NCBI GenBank assembly: GCA_028564705.1
Contig: JAPXFQ010001529.1
Coordinates: forward strand, 129,001 to 193,000
DNA: 64,000 bases
From: Apricaphanius iberus
Taxonomy: Eukaryota; Chordata; Actinopteri; Cyprinodontiformes; Aphaniidae
Direction of reading: 5' to 3'
The notes beneath the pieces are model-generated. The model saw nothing but the letters and a program-made list of their open reading frames with translations, searched no databases and was not told the origin of the DNA. Position numbers and translations under genes: made by a program. Shown piece by piece: positions 10,277 through 19,699 of the stretch (position 1 is the stretch's first letter; the number at the start of each line of letters is the position of its first letter).

Positions 10277-11680
10277 TATTGTGTGTGTTCATAATGGAAC
10301 TGCACAATGTGCATGCAATTTGTCTGGCTGACATCAACAGCAGTAGTCGTGAATAATAATTTCATATTAACACGGCTATTATTGACATTGAATTGATTAA
10401 TTCATTAAATGGAGTTGGAGCACCACTCCGGAAAATAAAGGAGAACGTTAACATAAGCCAGACAAATTCAGTCTCTTTTCTAAAGGGTGAACTCGGACAC
10501 AGCAACAATAATTTCACATGCACTGAATAAAACAGGGGAACTTATCTTTAAAATATAACAGGGTTTATTAACATGGTTGTTTTAATCTTACAGATGAACG
10601 CTGTGGCAACAGCCAATCTACTGTAAATCATGCAGTCTACAAACTATTTAAAAAAGAATAACCTATGCAACCAAAAACTAACACTGACAGAATTAGAGAA
10701 AAACCGCTTCAAAACATAAGTGGGATGTGCATGTGTGTAGGTGTGTGCGCGTGTGTGTCTACACAGGGGGTGATCTGGAGTCAGGACACAGGGTTAATAG
10801 TATTTTTTCTTAACAAGACATGCAACTACACCATACAAACACAATGAAAGGATATTAAAAGATAGGAGATATAATAACACTTTAGCAAGAAACAGTGAAA
10901 ACAAAAACAAGCATACAACAGCAAAAGCCAGCGTGCGGCGACGCTACCAACAACGAGCAAATGGTTGTTTAACAATTACAGAAGAATCAATTAAACCATT
11001 TCACACAAGTCTAAACTTGTGTTTTAAAACCTCCTACAGAAGCCTACAACGTACCCAGATAAACTAAATGTATCCTACTGGTGATGACTTCATGCTCACT
11101 GCCAGTCCAAGGCAAACGATTAAGGGAGAAGGAGGAACAATCCAATCGATCAGGCATAGTCCGTTGAGGAAAAGCAGCACAAAGCTGATTTTAAAAAAAT
11201 GCGTTCAGATGCAGGCAGTGACTTCAGTCGATCCTGTCTTTAGAGAGCCATCTTGGTATAGCTCAGATGACAAGCGGACCTCCTGGTTGCAGAAACGGGG
11301 GGTCGGGCAACTTGGCAAAAATAATGCTCCGGAGGTTAGGGAAGTGGTCCTATCCTGGCCTGCAGGTTGGAACCAAGGGGAAGATTTTGCTAGCAAAGAT
11401 TTGAGTGTCCCCATTGCCCAATCGGCATGGAAAGATAATGGCTTCTTTGATCACAGTCCTTTTAAGAGCTCTCTCTGTGATTACCGGCCAAAGATCAATG
11501 AGAATACACTGAGGGAGGTGCGAGCTGTGTCATCATCACTGTTCACAGACCAATGAGAATGAGTTGAGGGAGGTGCGAGCTCTGCCATCATCACTGGTCA
11601 CAGACCAATGAGGATGAGTTTAGGGCATGCAAAAGGATGCTGGAGACGGCATATGATTTATGGAAAATTAATCCCAACAG
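10277..11680 (-). mobile_element. 1.4-kb insertion in the Tc1 copy, possible solo LTR
   Basis: The Tc1-like sequence is interrupted here. GTAG stands on both sides (10273-10276 and 11680-11683), consistent with a 4-bp target duplication. Read on the minus strand the insert starts TGTTGGGATTAATTTTCC, like an LTR start, but it ends ...CACACAATA, not a clean CA. It contains a 55-bp tandem repeat with CCAAT boxes (11496-11625) and, on the minus strand, an AATAAA around 10562-10567, both fitting an LTR layout of enhancer then poly(A) signal. The open frame 11068-11556 (+) resembles nothing known to me. Solo LTR is an inference; a non-autonomous DNA element is the alternative. Confidence 0.4.
11496..11625 (+). 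repeat. 55-bp tandem repeat, 2.4 copies
   Basis: Units start at 11496, 11551 and 11606, each with CAATGAG then GAGGGAGGTGCGAGCT and TCATCATCACTG. Each boundary carries CCAATGAG or TCAATGAG. Such repeats are common as enhancers in retroviral-type LTRs, which supports the LTR reading of the surrounding insert. Confidence 0.75.
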
Positions 11681-11784
11681 TAGCCTTTGTTACTTTGGTC
11701 CCAGCTTTCTGCAGATCATTCCCTAGGGGCCCACGTGTGGTTCTGGGATTGTTGCTCACTGATCTTGCAGGAGCCCCAGATAGA
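11681..11784 (-). mobile_element. Tc1-like transposon copy, second segment
   Basis: TAGCCTTTGTTACTTTGGTC, then CAGCTTTCTGCAG and GTGGTTCTGGGATT, continues the Tc1-like sequence that stopped at 10276. The join across the insertion is collinear with the family order. It ends against LINE sequence at about 11785. Confidence 0.65.
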
Positions 11785-12592
11785 GGACATTATGTCTATC
11801 TTTAAAACTAGGCTTAAAACCTTCCTCTTTGACTAAGCTTACAGTTAGCGACAGGTTAATAGGTAGTTAGAGACATGTTTGACAGGTAGCTAGGAAGAGA
11901 CAGGTTAATGTTAGTAGTCAGGTAGAGTGTCAAAAGCTAGGAAGAGATAGGAAGAGGAAGAGTAGCTAGGTAGAGATAGATTAATGTAAGTCAGGTAGAG
12001 AGTGTTAGTAGCTAGGTCTCCTAGTAGCTAGGAGACAGGTTAATGTTAGTAGCTATGCTGCTTTAGGCTAGGCTGTTGGAGGACATTATTAGAGTCAGTT
12101 CCTACTTTCTCTCCTACTTCTCCCCAACTGCATGATGAGCTGTCAATTCAAGCGCTAACCTGATTTCTCTTAGTCTCTTCCTACAGTAGTAGCTCCTGAC
12201 CCGCCCTGCTTGACCACCCTGACTAAGATGGCATTCCAGTGGAGGAACGTTCTCCACGTCCTGCTACCAACTTCTGCTTCTGCATCAGTTCTGTTGCTCT
12301 TTCTGTGTCTCTGCTGCCTTCTCCAAACCCCAGACGGTCTCTGCTGATGATCGCTTATGCTGAGCCTGGTTCTGCTGGAGGTTTCTTCCTGTTAAAAGGG
12401 AGTTTTTCCTCTCCACTGTCGCTTCATGCTTGCTCAGTGAGGGATTGCTGAGAAGTCACGATGCAATCTTCTGTGGTTCTCTAATTCCTAAATTAAACAT
12501 TGTATTGTAATAACTCTTCTTGTAAAGTGCCTTGAGATGACATCTGTTGGGAAACGGCGCTATATAAATAAACTGAATTGAATTGAATTGAG
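11785..12592 (+). mobile_element. L2-like LINE 3' end
   Basis: It starts within the end of the RT ORF (AAAACTAGGCTTAAAACC, then TTCCTCTTTGACTAAGCTTA) and continues through a 3' UTR that holds a diverged GGTAGNTAGG repeat at about 11850-12060. It ends with the family hallmark GCCTTGAGATGACATCTG, CGCTATATAAATAAACTG and the ATTGA-repeat tail at 12575-12592. The copy is 5' truncated, as expected for target-primed insertion. Confidence 0.75.
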
Positions 12593-13560
12593 GGATGCGT
12601 TAACTATTTGCATCAGATCCGACTTAATGACAGGGAGGACTTTCTTTAAAAAAGGTGTGTGTAAGATATCAAGGCAGCAAGAGTAGGAGTTTAGCTGTTT
12701 AATAATTTCATCAAGATGTGATTGATTTAGTTTTCTTTAAATCAGACATTTTCTCTGCATTATTTTTACATGGGATTGAAAATGTTGGTGGGTTGGTTAC
12801 TGCTGTACAGATTGATCTTCTAATTTTCAAAATCTTTTCAATAAAGAAGTTGGAAAATTCGCTACAGGCTCTGGTGGAGTTTAGTTCAGGAGCTGCTGTC
12901 ACTGGAATATTGGTTAGTCTTTTAACTATTGCATATAATGTCCAAGCATTATTAATATTTCTGTTAATGATTTCAGAAAAGACTGATTCCCTTGCAGTTT
13001 TCAAAGTTGAGTTATATTTGTTCAGCCTGTTTTTGTAGATATCATAGTGAAACTGAATTCGAGTTTTCCTCCATTTTCACTCGGCCTGGCGGCACTCCCT
13101 TTTTTCAGCACGTACCACAGGATTGTTGGTCCCTGGAGACTTGTTTCTACCTGAGACTACTTTAACTTTAGTTGGAGCAATGGTATCGATGATGTCAGAG
13201 ACTTTAGAGAGAAAGTTATCAACCAGCTTGTTAACTGTTGTAGGATGAATGGGGGGGGGGGGGGTAGAGCAGCACATTTGTTTAAAAGACCATTGAATAG
13301 TTTAGATGGGATCATGCTTTCAAAGAAGATGTACAAAATGGTCCTTGCAATATCAACTGCTTTTAGTCCTTTCTCCGTGTTTGGTTTATCAGGTGCCTCA
13401 CCTTCAGGAGATGAGAAAAAGGTTCAGGAAGGACTGTCAATCAGTGTGGATGCTTAAGACGGATCAAAAGGGGTTCTGTCTGACGATAACGATGCTCAAG
13501 CTTCTCAGCCTGTGGAAATGTTCCATTCAGCTACAATGAAAGTAAGATGAGCTCTTTAGC
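12593..13560 (-). mobile_element. LINE ORF2 fragment
   Basis: The minus strand has readable pieces of a non-LTR ORF2 linker between endonuclease and RT. They include SVFSEIINRNINNAWTLYAI, LTNIPVT and EFSNFFIEKILKIRR at 13004-12711, and an upstream piece VNKLVDNFLSKVSDIIDTIA at 13277-13077. Frames are broken, and a G homopolymer (13251-13264) interrupts the second piece. This looks like the same L2-type superfamily as 61.8-63.6 kb. Confidence 0.6.
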
Positions 13561-14700
13561 TTCATTTCATTTTAGGCTCTTCCCCTGCTTATCCAGTCTA
13601 ACAGTGTCAGACTGGGATAATTATTCAAGTTGGGAATTTGATACCCATCACCAACAAAATAACGCAAAACGCCTAGAATGAGTTCGGTTATGCCCTACTG
13701 ATTTGAAAGTGAAAAATAATAAAACAAAGGCTACGCATGCGCTCAAATACACCTTTTTCTGTTTCTTTTCCCTACAAAATAAACATTTATGTTCTTCTGC
13801 AATAACCTATATTCAGATGTACATCATTCCTGGGTTATCTGTTAAAATACGGACAATATCTTTTATGGATAGAACGAGAGTAAGCCGGAAATCTAATTTA
13901 TAACTCTGTCCTGTTTCCTGCCTGGTTTCTCCTACCACTGGATCTCTCTCAACAAGGGCTAACCTCTCCTTAAGGCCTCTGACTTTGTCCTTTGACTCAG
14001 ATTTTTCTGTTGTGGTAATAAAAATATGGAAATGTGAAGAGCAACATTTGAAATGTTATTAGGATGAGTAGCAGTGAGATGAAAATTATCCTTAAAGTCC
14101 TTTTTGTTCCATTTTTTTTCTCTCTGTCTCTTATATTCTGTTTTTACCTGGTCAAACCCACCCTGACCCTGTTCTGTCAGGGAGGGTTTGCACAGCGAAG
14201 GGGACATGTCCCACGGGTACTCCATGTCTATTACACCACGTTCAGTGGGGCAGATGCCCTAAAGAGCTGCAACAAAGCTTTTAAGAATCAAGCATGATCT
14301 GATCGTCAGGAAATGACCCGGTTTGTCCCATGATCTGTCCAACACTGTAGCCCAATAATGCTCCACTATGTTGGCCAGAATGTCTCCAACAGCTTCTGCC
14401 TTCCAGCAGAACCCGAAGGCTTCTGATTACAGTCAATAAAACATACATAATAATAATAGGGTTGTTAAAATAACCACAGCTCAGACCCAGGTGTATGCTT
14501 TGAGTCCACGTCCCGTTCCTGCTCTTCTGATCTACACCACGCGTAGATGCAGATGTGGACACGTCGCATCAGCCCACGCAGGAGTCATTCATTAGATATT
14601 TGTGCCTGGATTCCTCTCAAAGGATTTGTCTGCGAACCTGAGAGTGTATGCGTTGAATGGTGGGCGTGCTGCGCAGCTATGAAAAGCCGTGCGCCACACC
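13561..14700. other. no certain gene; fgfbp1 upstream region
   Basis: A few open frames (13959-14225 and 14281-14562 on the minus strand) have no recognisable domain. The last 100 bases before 14705 are GC-richer and carry a weak TATA-like GCTATGAAAAG at about 14674-14684, which may be the fgfbp1 core promoter. Confidence 0.35.
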
Positions 14701-14704
14701 ACAG

Positions 14705-14752
14705 AGAGCCTCAACACGCAGCTTTACGAACGGCGCGGCACTCATCGTTCGG
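14705..14752 (+). other. fgfbp1: probable fgfbp1 5' UTR exon
   Basis: The block ends at a strong donor (GTTCGG/GTAAGATT). A matching acceptor, CCTTCATTTTCAG, ends at 15137, which makes a 385-bp intron just upstream of the fgfbp1 start codon. A noncoding first exon is typical of FGF-binding protein genes. The start position is inferred from the TATA-like element and is approximate. Confidence 0.45.
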
Positions 14753-15170
14753 GTAAGATTCAGTGGGATTTCTTTGGGTCTGCCATACATAAAGTATGAT
14801 AGCTATGAAATACAGTACAAATATTTGAATTTAAAAACAGTCTGTGAATTTACAACCATTGTAACCTTAATGCCCAATGCGTAAAAGCCTGGCTAGATTA
14901 TTATTATTATTAATATTATTATTGCTTCAATTACATACAGAGGTGTATGTGTATGAAGAATCCTCTAAAGTTCAACTATGGAAAAGCATACAATCTCTTT
15001 TTATTTAGGAACCATTTGATGGAAGGATAAATACATTAAATTTGCTTCAAAACTCATATTTCTCTCTATCACTTCATTAAATATTCAGTTTAGTCCGAGG
15101 TGTATCAGATTATCAAATGTTTCTCCTTCATTTTCAGGTGGATTTTGTGTTTTTTCTGCTAGAAGCAGTC

Positions 15171-15758
15171 ATGTTTCCGCTGAGGGCTCTCTTCTCTATT
15201 TGGCTGTTTTTGGTTCTCCTGAACCACCGATTCTCTCGGGCTTCTGGTGCCAAGCGGCCAGAGATCAGCGCAGGGAAATTCTCCAGCAGAGACAGGATGA
15301 GGTGCACGTGGAGCGCGGGAGAAGCCGGGGACGCGGTGAAGGTGAGGGTGAGCTGCGTGACTCCCGGGGCGCAGAGGCACGGCGGGATGACCGCAACCAG
15401 CTGCGAGTACCTGGGTAGACCACGGAGCTGTCCGGGCTACAACCAAAACCCCAAAACCTTCTGGAAACAAGTAGCGCGCGCCTTCCAGAAGCTGCAGAAC
15501 AAAGTGTGCGTGGACGGGCGCGCGCTGGTGAAAGCCGGCATGTGTAGGCGCGCGCCCAGAGAGGTGCACCTCAGGCTGGACCCGAAGAGCGTGAAAAGAG
15601 GCCCCGCTGATCCCACGACGCTGCCGCCTCTTCAGCACACGACCCCGGCGTGCGCAACGCGCGCAGAGCGCCGGAGAACAGCGGAGGATCTGTGCAGCAG
15701 CTCCTGGGCCAGCGTGTGCGCTTTCTTTATGTCCATGCTGCAGAGCGAGGACTGCTAG
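15171..15758 (+). CDS. fgfbp1: fibroblast growth factor-binding protein 1
   Basis: Encodes a 195-residue secreted FGF-binding protein; the family releases and presents heparan-sulfate-bound FGFs outside the cell. I start at ATG 15171 because it lies downstream of the acceptor at 15137 and begins a good signal peptide (MFPLRALFSIWLFLVLL); an in-frame ATG at 15117 falls in the presumed intron. The cysteine core has C45, C62, C78, C87, C113 and C125. Marks of FGFBP1 rather than FGFBP2 are GKFSSRDRMRCTW, FWKQVARAFQKLQ and the C-terminal SWASVCAFFMSMLQSEDC with C175, C183 and C195. The linker of about 130-172 is short and basic. The coding part is one exon, GC-rich compared with its surroundings. 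It lies in tandem with fgfbp2, as in tetrapods. Confidence 0.88.
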   Translation: MFPLRALFSIWLFLVLLNHRFSRASGAKRPEISAGKFSSRDRMRCTWSAGEAGDAVKVRVSCVTPGAQRHGGMTATSCEYLGRPRSCPGYNQNPKTFWKQVARAFQKLQNKVCVDGRALVKAGMCRRAPREVHLRLDPKSVKRGPADPTTLPPLQHTTPACATRAERRRTAEDLCSSSWASVCAFFMSMLQSEDC

Positions 15759-16019
15759 TCAGGTCACAGTCCACAGTCAGAGGGGATCATGGTTTACCTC
15801 AGGACGACACATGGACACCTTATTTACCTTCAGGTTTAGTAAGCTGGCCAGTTGGAATACATCTACCTGTGATTTTAAGGCCGGGTTTCTCTTTTTTTTT
15901 AGGTTCCACATCACAGGATCACTGCAAGCAGCGCCTTGCTACATACATACCTCTGTATATCATATATCATCAGAAGATGGTTGGTCATCATGAAGTGGGA
16001 AGAGTTGAATTTGTTTTCT

Positions 16020-16395
16020 TGTTGTAAAAATCTGATTAGTGTGGTGTACACAAATATTTAGCCCTCTGAGTAACAACTTCAAGACGTCAGTTTTGCTCGT
16101 TTAAAGACATTTATTGTTTTTTGGAAAACATCTCAGGTTCAGTCAGAGTGGCTGGCTGTCTGTGGAGTATCCACTTTTATGTCTTACTACTGATTCCATG
16201 TTTGATTTATGTCTGGACTTTAACTAGGATAACATAGTCTATTGACTAATTAGGTGACTGCTGAAGGTAGGTTGTTGTCATTAACTTTTATTTAGGGCAA
16301 TGAGAGTAAAGGGGTCTATATGGGTCTGTTTCTAATGAAATCCTGTAATGGCTGAAACAGGGCAAGATGTGGAAAAATGTAAAAGTATAAGTTAT
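16020..16395. mobile_element. Tc1-like terminal relic
   Basis: GTGGTGTACACAAATATTTAG at the left, then text of the kind found at Tc1-type ends, finishing in GGGCAAGATGTGGAAAAATG at about 16360. It is badly decayed with no transposase frame. It overlaps the probable 3' UTR zone of fgfbp1. Confidence 0.35.
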
Positions 16396-17290
16396 TTAGC
16401 AAAGTATTATTAATTACGATTTAAAGTGGTGACACCTTTACAATTCATGTCAAATAAGTTAAATCTTTATCTTGTTTCAATAGGTATTCTTTAATAAACT
16501 ACTTAAAATTATGTTTCTCTGGATGGGATTTTACTCCAAACTGAACCGATATTGTAACTTTATCTAAGCCCTGTTTCCAAAGATACACCTTCACTGTATA
16601 TCAGGTTAATAATGCCGTCACACTGTATTCTTTCAACGTGCCATGTAGGCATGGCGAGGCGACAATATTTCACCATTTTTGCCACCAAGATGATACTAAT
16701 ACTGCTTCAAACCCAGGACTCCCTGATGCCACCTCCGCTTCGCAGCAAAGTGGCGCCATTGTTTTCTGAAGCAGACTAAGTGTTCAGGAGGTCTTCTGTA
16801 GGTCTGAGTAAAGTTTCCTTTTGGCCTCCTCTCCTCTTTTTACTCATTCTCAGTCTGGTACCCCCATATTTGTTCTTTGTTTAGTCATTTTACCTTGTCC
16901 TATTGATAATGTATTTATTAAAAAGTCACAGGTATGAAAAGGAATCAAATATTTAAAAAAGTGTATACAACTTACAGAGTAACTAAACCCCAAATAAATG
17001 TTTTGCTTATAAACTGTATAAATGGCTCTTTAACAATGCGATCTTTCAGTTTCGGGGCTTTTTTTGACATTTCTGTGTAAACTTGTTACACTTGGCCACG
17101 CCCCTCCGTGTCTCCTGGCCCTGCCCACTTTGGAAGAATTTTTCAAATGTTGCCTCGGGGCGGGATGATGCTTTTTCATGAGGTTCAGCTACTCTAAAGA
17201 AGATTTAAATTAAAATGCATGTCTTTTGCACTTTATTGAGATATTTCCTTCTAACTCGGTGTGCATCAGTTAGCTAAAATATGTCCACAC
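16396..17290. other. no gene recognised
   Basis: AT-rich unique-looking sequence. An AATAAA at about 16492 is the first candidate poly(A) signal after fgfbp1 but lies over 700 bases from its stop. Nothing else is supported. Confidence 0.35.
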
Positions 17291-17292
17291 TG

Positions 17293-18363
17293 CACACAAA
17301 AAACTCCTGGGTTATTTCTTCAACCCATTTTCTGGGTTATTTGTGTTGGGTTAAAATTATGGGTTATTTTTTCAGAGAGTAAGCATTTTCTGGGTTATAT
17401 GGCTAATATTTTGACCCAAATCCTGGGTTGTTTGGGTTTCTGGGTTATTTCTCAAAGAATAACCCATGTTATGGGTTATAGGGTTGGCTCTCTCTCTAAT
17501 GTATTTTTTTTGTTGGAGTGGTGTATTTTATGGAGTTATTATATTATAATGTCAACAATTCTCTATAATATGAACAATCACATTATCAGTTGTGTACAAG
17601 TACAATATAGACATACACATGAGTCTACCAGAAATTCAAAAGAAGAGGAAGAACGACACCAAAAATATGTGTTTTTAGTTTGTGTTTGGCTGCAGGAAAT
17701 TACGGTGGCGCAGTGGTTAGCATTGTTGCCTTGCCTCAAGAAGATTGTGGGTTCGTTTCCCGGCATGGAGTTTGCATGTTCTCCCCGTGCATGTGTGGGT
17801 TCCTTCCGGGCACTCTGGCTTCCTCCCACAGTCCAAACAGTCAGGTTAATTGATCACTTTAAATCTCAGGTGTGGTTGTTTGGCATGGTTGTTTGTCCTA
17901 ACTGTCCAGGGTGTACCCTGCCTCTTGCCCGTTGACAGCTGGAGATAGGCACCAGCACCCCCATGACCCCTGGAAGACTAAGCGGTTCAGAAAATGGATA
18001 GATGGAAAGCTGCAGTAAATGAGTTTTATTTTCTGAAATAAGGCTTACTGGCATAGTAACCCATAATGGGATATATTTGACCCAACTCCTGGGTTAAAAA
18101 GGGACCAACTATTTTTTGGGTTATTTCAACCCATATATTGAGTTGTTCTTTTGAACCAGAATTTGGGTTATATTAGCTACAATGTTGGGTTTTTTTAACC
18201 CAACATTTGGGTCAGGTATTTAACCCAGAATTTGGGTCAAAAAGAATGACCCAATTGTCTGGGTTGAAATAACCCATAAATTAGTTGGTCCCTTTTTAAC
18301 CCAGGAGTTGGGTCAAAAATAACCCATTATGGGTCATTTTTGACCCAGGAGTTTTTAGTGTGT
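17293..18363. mobile_element. MITE with GGGTTATT-rich inverted arms
   Basis: The left end CACACAAAAAACTCCTGGGT and the right end ACCCAGGAGTTTTTAGTGTG are inverted copies. Both arms are packed with GGGTTATTT and AACCCA motifs in alternating orientation (17300-17490 and 18050-18350), so the arms can fold on themselves as well as on each other. A SINE is inserted inside (17701-18008). No transposase is visible, so it is non-autonomous; the superfamily is not assigned. Confidence 0.65.
17701..18008 (+). mobile_element. tRNA-derived SINE with 12-bp target duplication
   Basis: The head has tRNA-like A-box text (TGGCGCAGTGGTTAGC) and a B-box-like GGGTTCGTTTCC, followed by a family body with GGAGTTTGCATGTTCTCCCC and a GGATAGATGG tail. 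GCTGCAGGAAAT at 17689-17700 and GCTGCAGTAAAT at 18009-18020 form a target duplication with one mismatch. A second copy lies at 62703-63080 in the opposite orientation. Confidence 0.75.
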
Positions 18364-18850
18364 GTATAATTCACCATCCATCCATCATGCATCTGTCCTG
18401 GAGCGCGGCGGCTGCTGATCTCCAGCGGTCATCGGGAGAGAGGAAGGAAGCACCCTGGACAGGTCGCCAGTCTATCAACAGATGATGGCTGAAGAGATTA
18501 AACTCTCCATGAAGGACTTAAGCTTCCACTAGAAGTCCAGTCTGCTCTGTCCCTTCTTGTAGACAGCTTCTCTGTTGAGTCTCTGTTAACAGATGAACTC
18601 TGGGTATTTATACTCCTCAACCACCTCCACCTCTCCACCCATGATGGGGGCAGTGTTCGACTAAATCAGAAGACTTTATTGTAGCCAAAGGTTTGTTTTG
18701 CAGTATATGAGTCATAAACATTAAAACACAGACATGTCCACATAAATCATAAAAGCATAAAAACACATAAAAACATAAAAGCAAAGACTTACTCTTGTTC
18801 CCGAGGCTTATAGATGTAGGTATAAATCTGTTTCTAAAACGATTTGTTCT
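18364..18850 (-). repeat. LINE and SINE fragments
   Basis: The stretch 18370-18475 repeats the SINE-family 3' part (CACCCTGGACAGGTCGCCAG). About 18480-18655 on the minus strand gives RT C-terminal text (GEVEVVEEYKYPEF), a decayed non-LTR fragment. The remainder is A-rich. Confidence 0.45.
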
Positions 18851-18854
18851 GCAA

Positions 18855-19075
18855 TAAGCCTGTGAATATTCTCATTCATCCAGGTCATGGTTATCTCAAG
18901 GAAATTTCAATCGAACGCAACTGTACTTGGTAATTTGTCTTGGAAGACGTTTCACCTCTTATCCAAGAGGCTTCATCAGTTCATGCTCGCCGCTGACCAG
19001 GCTGGGACTGGTCCAACTAACTGGTGTGGAGACTCAGCTATTTAACCTCTTGGAGGGCTTTTACAAGACTGAATA
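18855..19075 (-). mobile_element. Penelope-like element, 3' arm
   Basis: On the minus strand this contains AACTGATGAAGCCTCTTGG, GGTGAAACGTCTTCCAAG and an end GAGAATATTCACAGG. It lies on the far side of the MITE and copia insertions from the reverse transcriptase at 24.6-26.0 kb, in the same orientation. I infer it is the 3' terminal part of that element. Assignment rests on order and on the ribozyme-like core, not on a direct overlap. Confidence 0.45.
18937..18979 (-). ncRNA. hammerhead-like ribozyme core
   Basis: On the minus strand the order is CTGATGA (18979-18973), a perfect 6-bp stem CCTCTT/AAGAGG with loop GGAT (18970-18955), then GAAA (18953-18950), then a possible short hairpin GTCT/AGAC. 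CTGATGA, stem II and GAAA in this spacing are the hammerhead core. Penelope-like elements are known to carry such motifs. I do not see a clear UH cleavage site in the expected place, so the copy may be inactive or partial. Confidence 0.45.
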
Positions 19076-19417
19076 TACCATGGTATGGGTGAATACTCGA
19101 TTCTGATTGGCTGGAGGGTGTACATTAAAAAGTGATAATGTACACCTAGGAAAGGCGTCCCGTCAAAATGCCTGATGACAGTTCTAAATTATTGCGCTGG
19201 CTCAAATGGCAACGGAGTCTCAACGTTATTTTCATCCTCCTCTGGACACACACAAGCAGTAAGTAATGCACTGGCCTTCTGTAATGATATTTAGTATCAC
19301 GTAACGTAACGTAAAGCCATCATCTCGCTTCCCCTCACTGATAAATCGCATCGGTCGGCTCGCTCTGGCCACGTTGCTTGGCAACACCTGTATACGGGAG
19401 ATATTAAATAGTGCGTT
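19076..19417. mobile_element. palindromic MITE, left part
   Basis: Starts around ACCATGGTATGGGTGAATAC and carries a perfect inverted repeat GGTGTACATTA (19117-19127) / TAATGTACACC (19136-19146). It continues after the copia element at 24097. A similar ACCATGGTATAAGCGGGATA lies at 24187. It is not assigned to a superfamily. Confidence 0.4.
19413..19417. repeat. copia target-site duplication, left
   Basis: GCGTT stands directly before the left LTR and again directly after the right LTR at 24092-24096. A 5-bp duplication is normal for Ty1/copia integrase. Confidence 0.9.
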
Positions 19418-19647
19418 TGTTAGCAGGGTTGTTCTTACTCAGCGTTATGAAACTATAGCTTTGAGTGAGAATAAAAAGTCAACAGACATAAACTTGTTTC
19501 TGACGGATGACTCTACCACCGCACTTCTCCCTTGAACAGTGGAAATGATGAGAGATGAATAGTAAGTGGGTGGAGCTATTTACCGTCATTTTATTATGCC
19601 GTAATCTTCATACAGATACAAAACACCTGTGGACACTTGATTCAACA
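19418..19647 (-). repeat. copia 3' LTR
   Basis: Plus-strand ends are TGTTAGCAGG and GATTCAACA, giving TG...CA in both readings. Differences from the right LTR include T/G in TATAGCTTTGAG, A/G in CAGTGGAAATG, A/T in GAGATGAATAG and T/C in GTGGAGCTATT. Confidence 0.92.
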
Positions 19648-19657
19648 CCCCCACTTG
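19648..19657 (-). promoter_or_regulatory. copia polypurine tract
   Basis: The minus strand reads CAAGTGGGGG directly before the 3' LTR. This is the position and composition of the primer for plus-strand DNA synthesis. Confidence 0.7.
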
Positions 19658-19699
19658 TACACAGGTTGGGAAAAATAGACAAAAAAAAAAAAAAACTTT

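Noticed and set aside
11068..11556. 162-residue open frame as a gene
   Set aside because: It lies inside a repeat insertion, spans a tandem repeat, lacks any recognised domain and has no splice or promoter support.
14281..14562. 93-residue minus-strand frame upstream of fgfbp1
   Set aside because: No recognisable domain or splice support; it overlaps the likely fgfbp1 promoter side.
15117..15170. Upstream ATG of fgfbp1 at 15117 as the start
   Set aside because: The splice acceptor at 15137 puts this ATG in an intron, and the 15171 start gives a clean signal peptide.
17702..17770. tRNA gene suggested by A and B boxes
   Set aside because: The head belongs to a SINE with target duplications and a LINE-like tail; no proper cloverleaf was seen.
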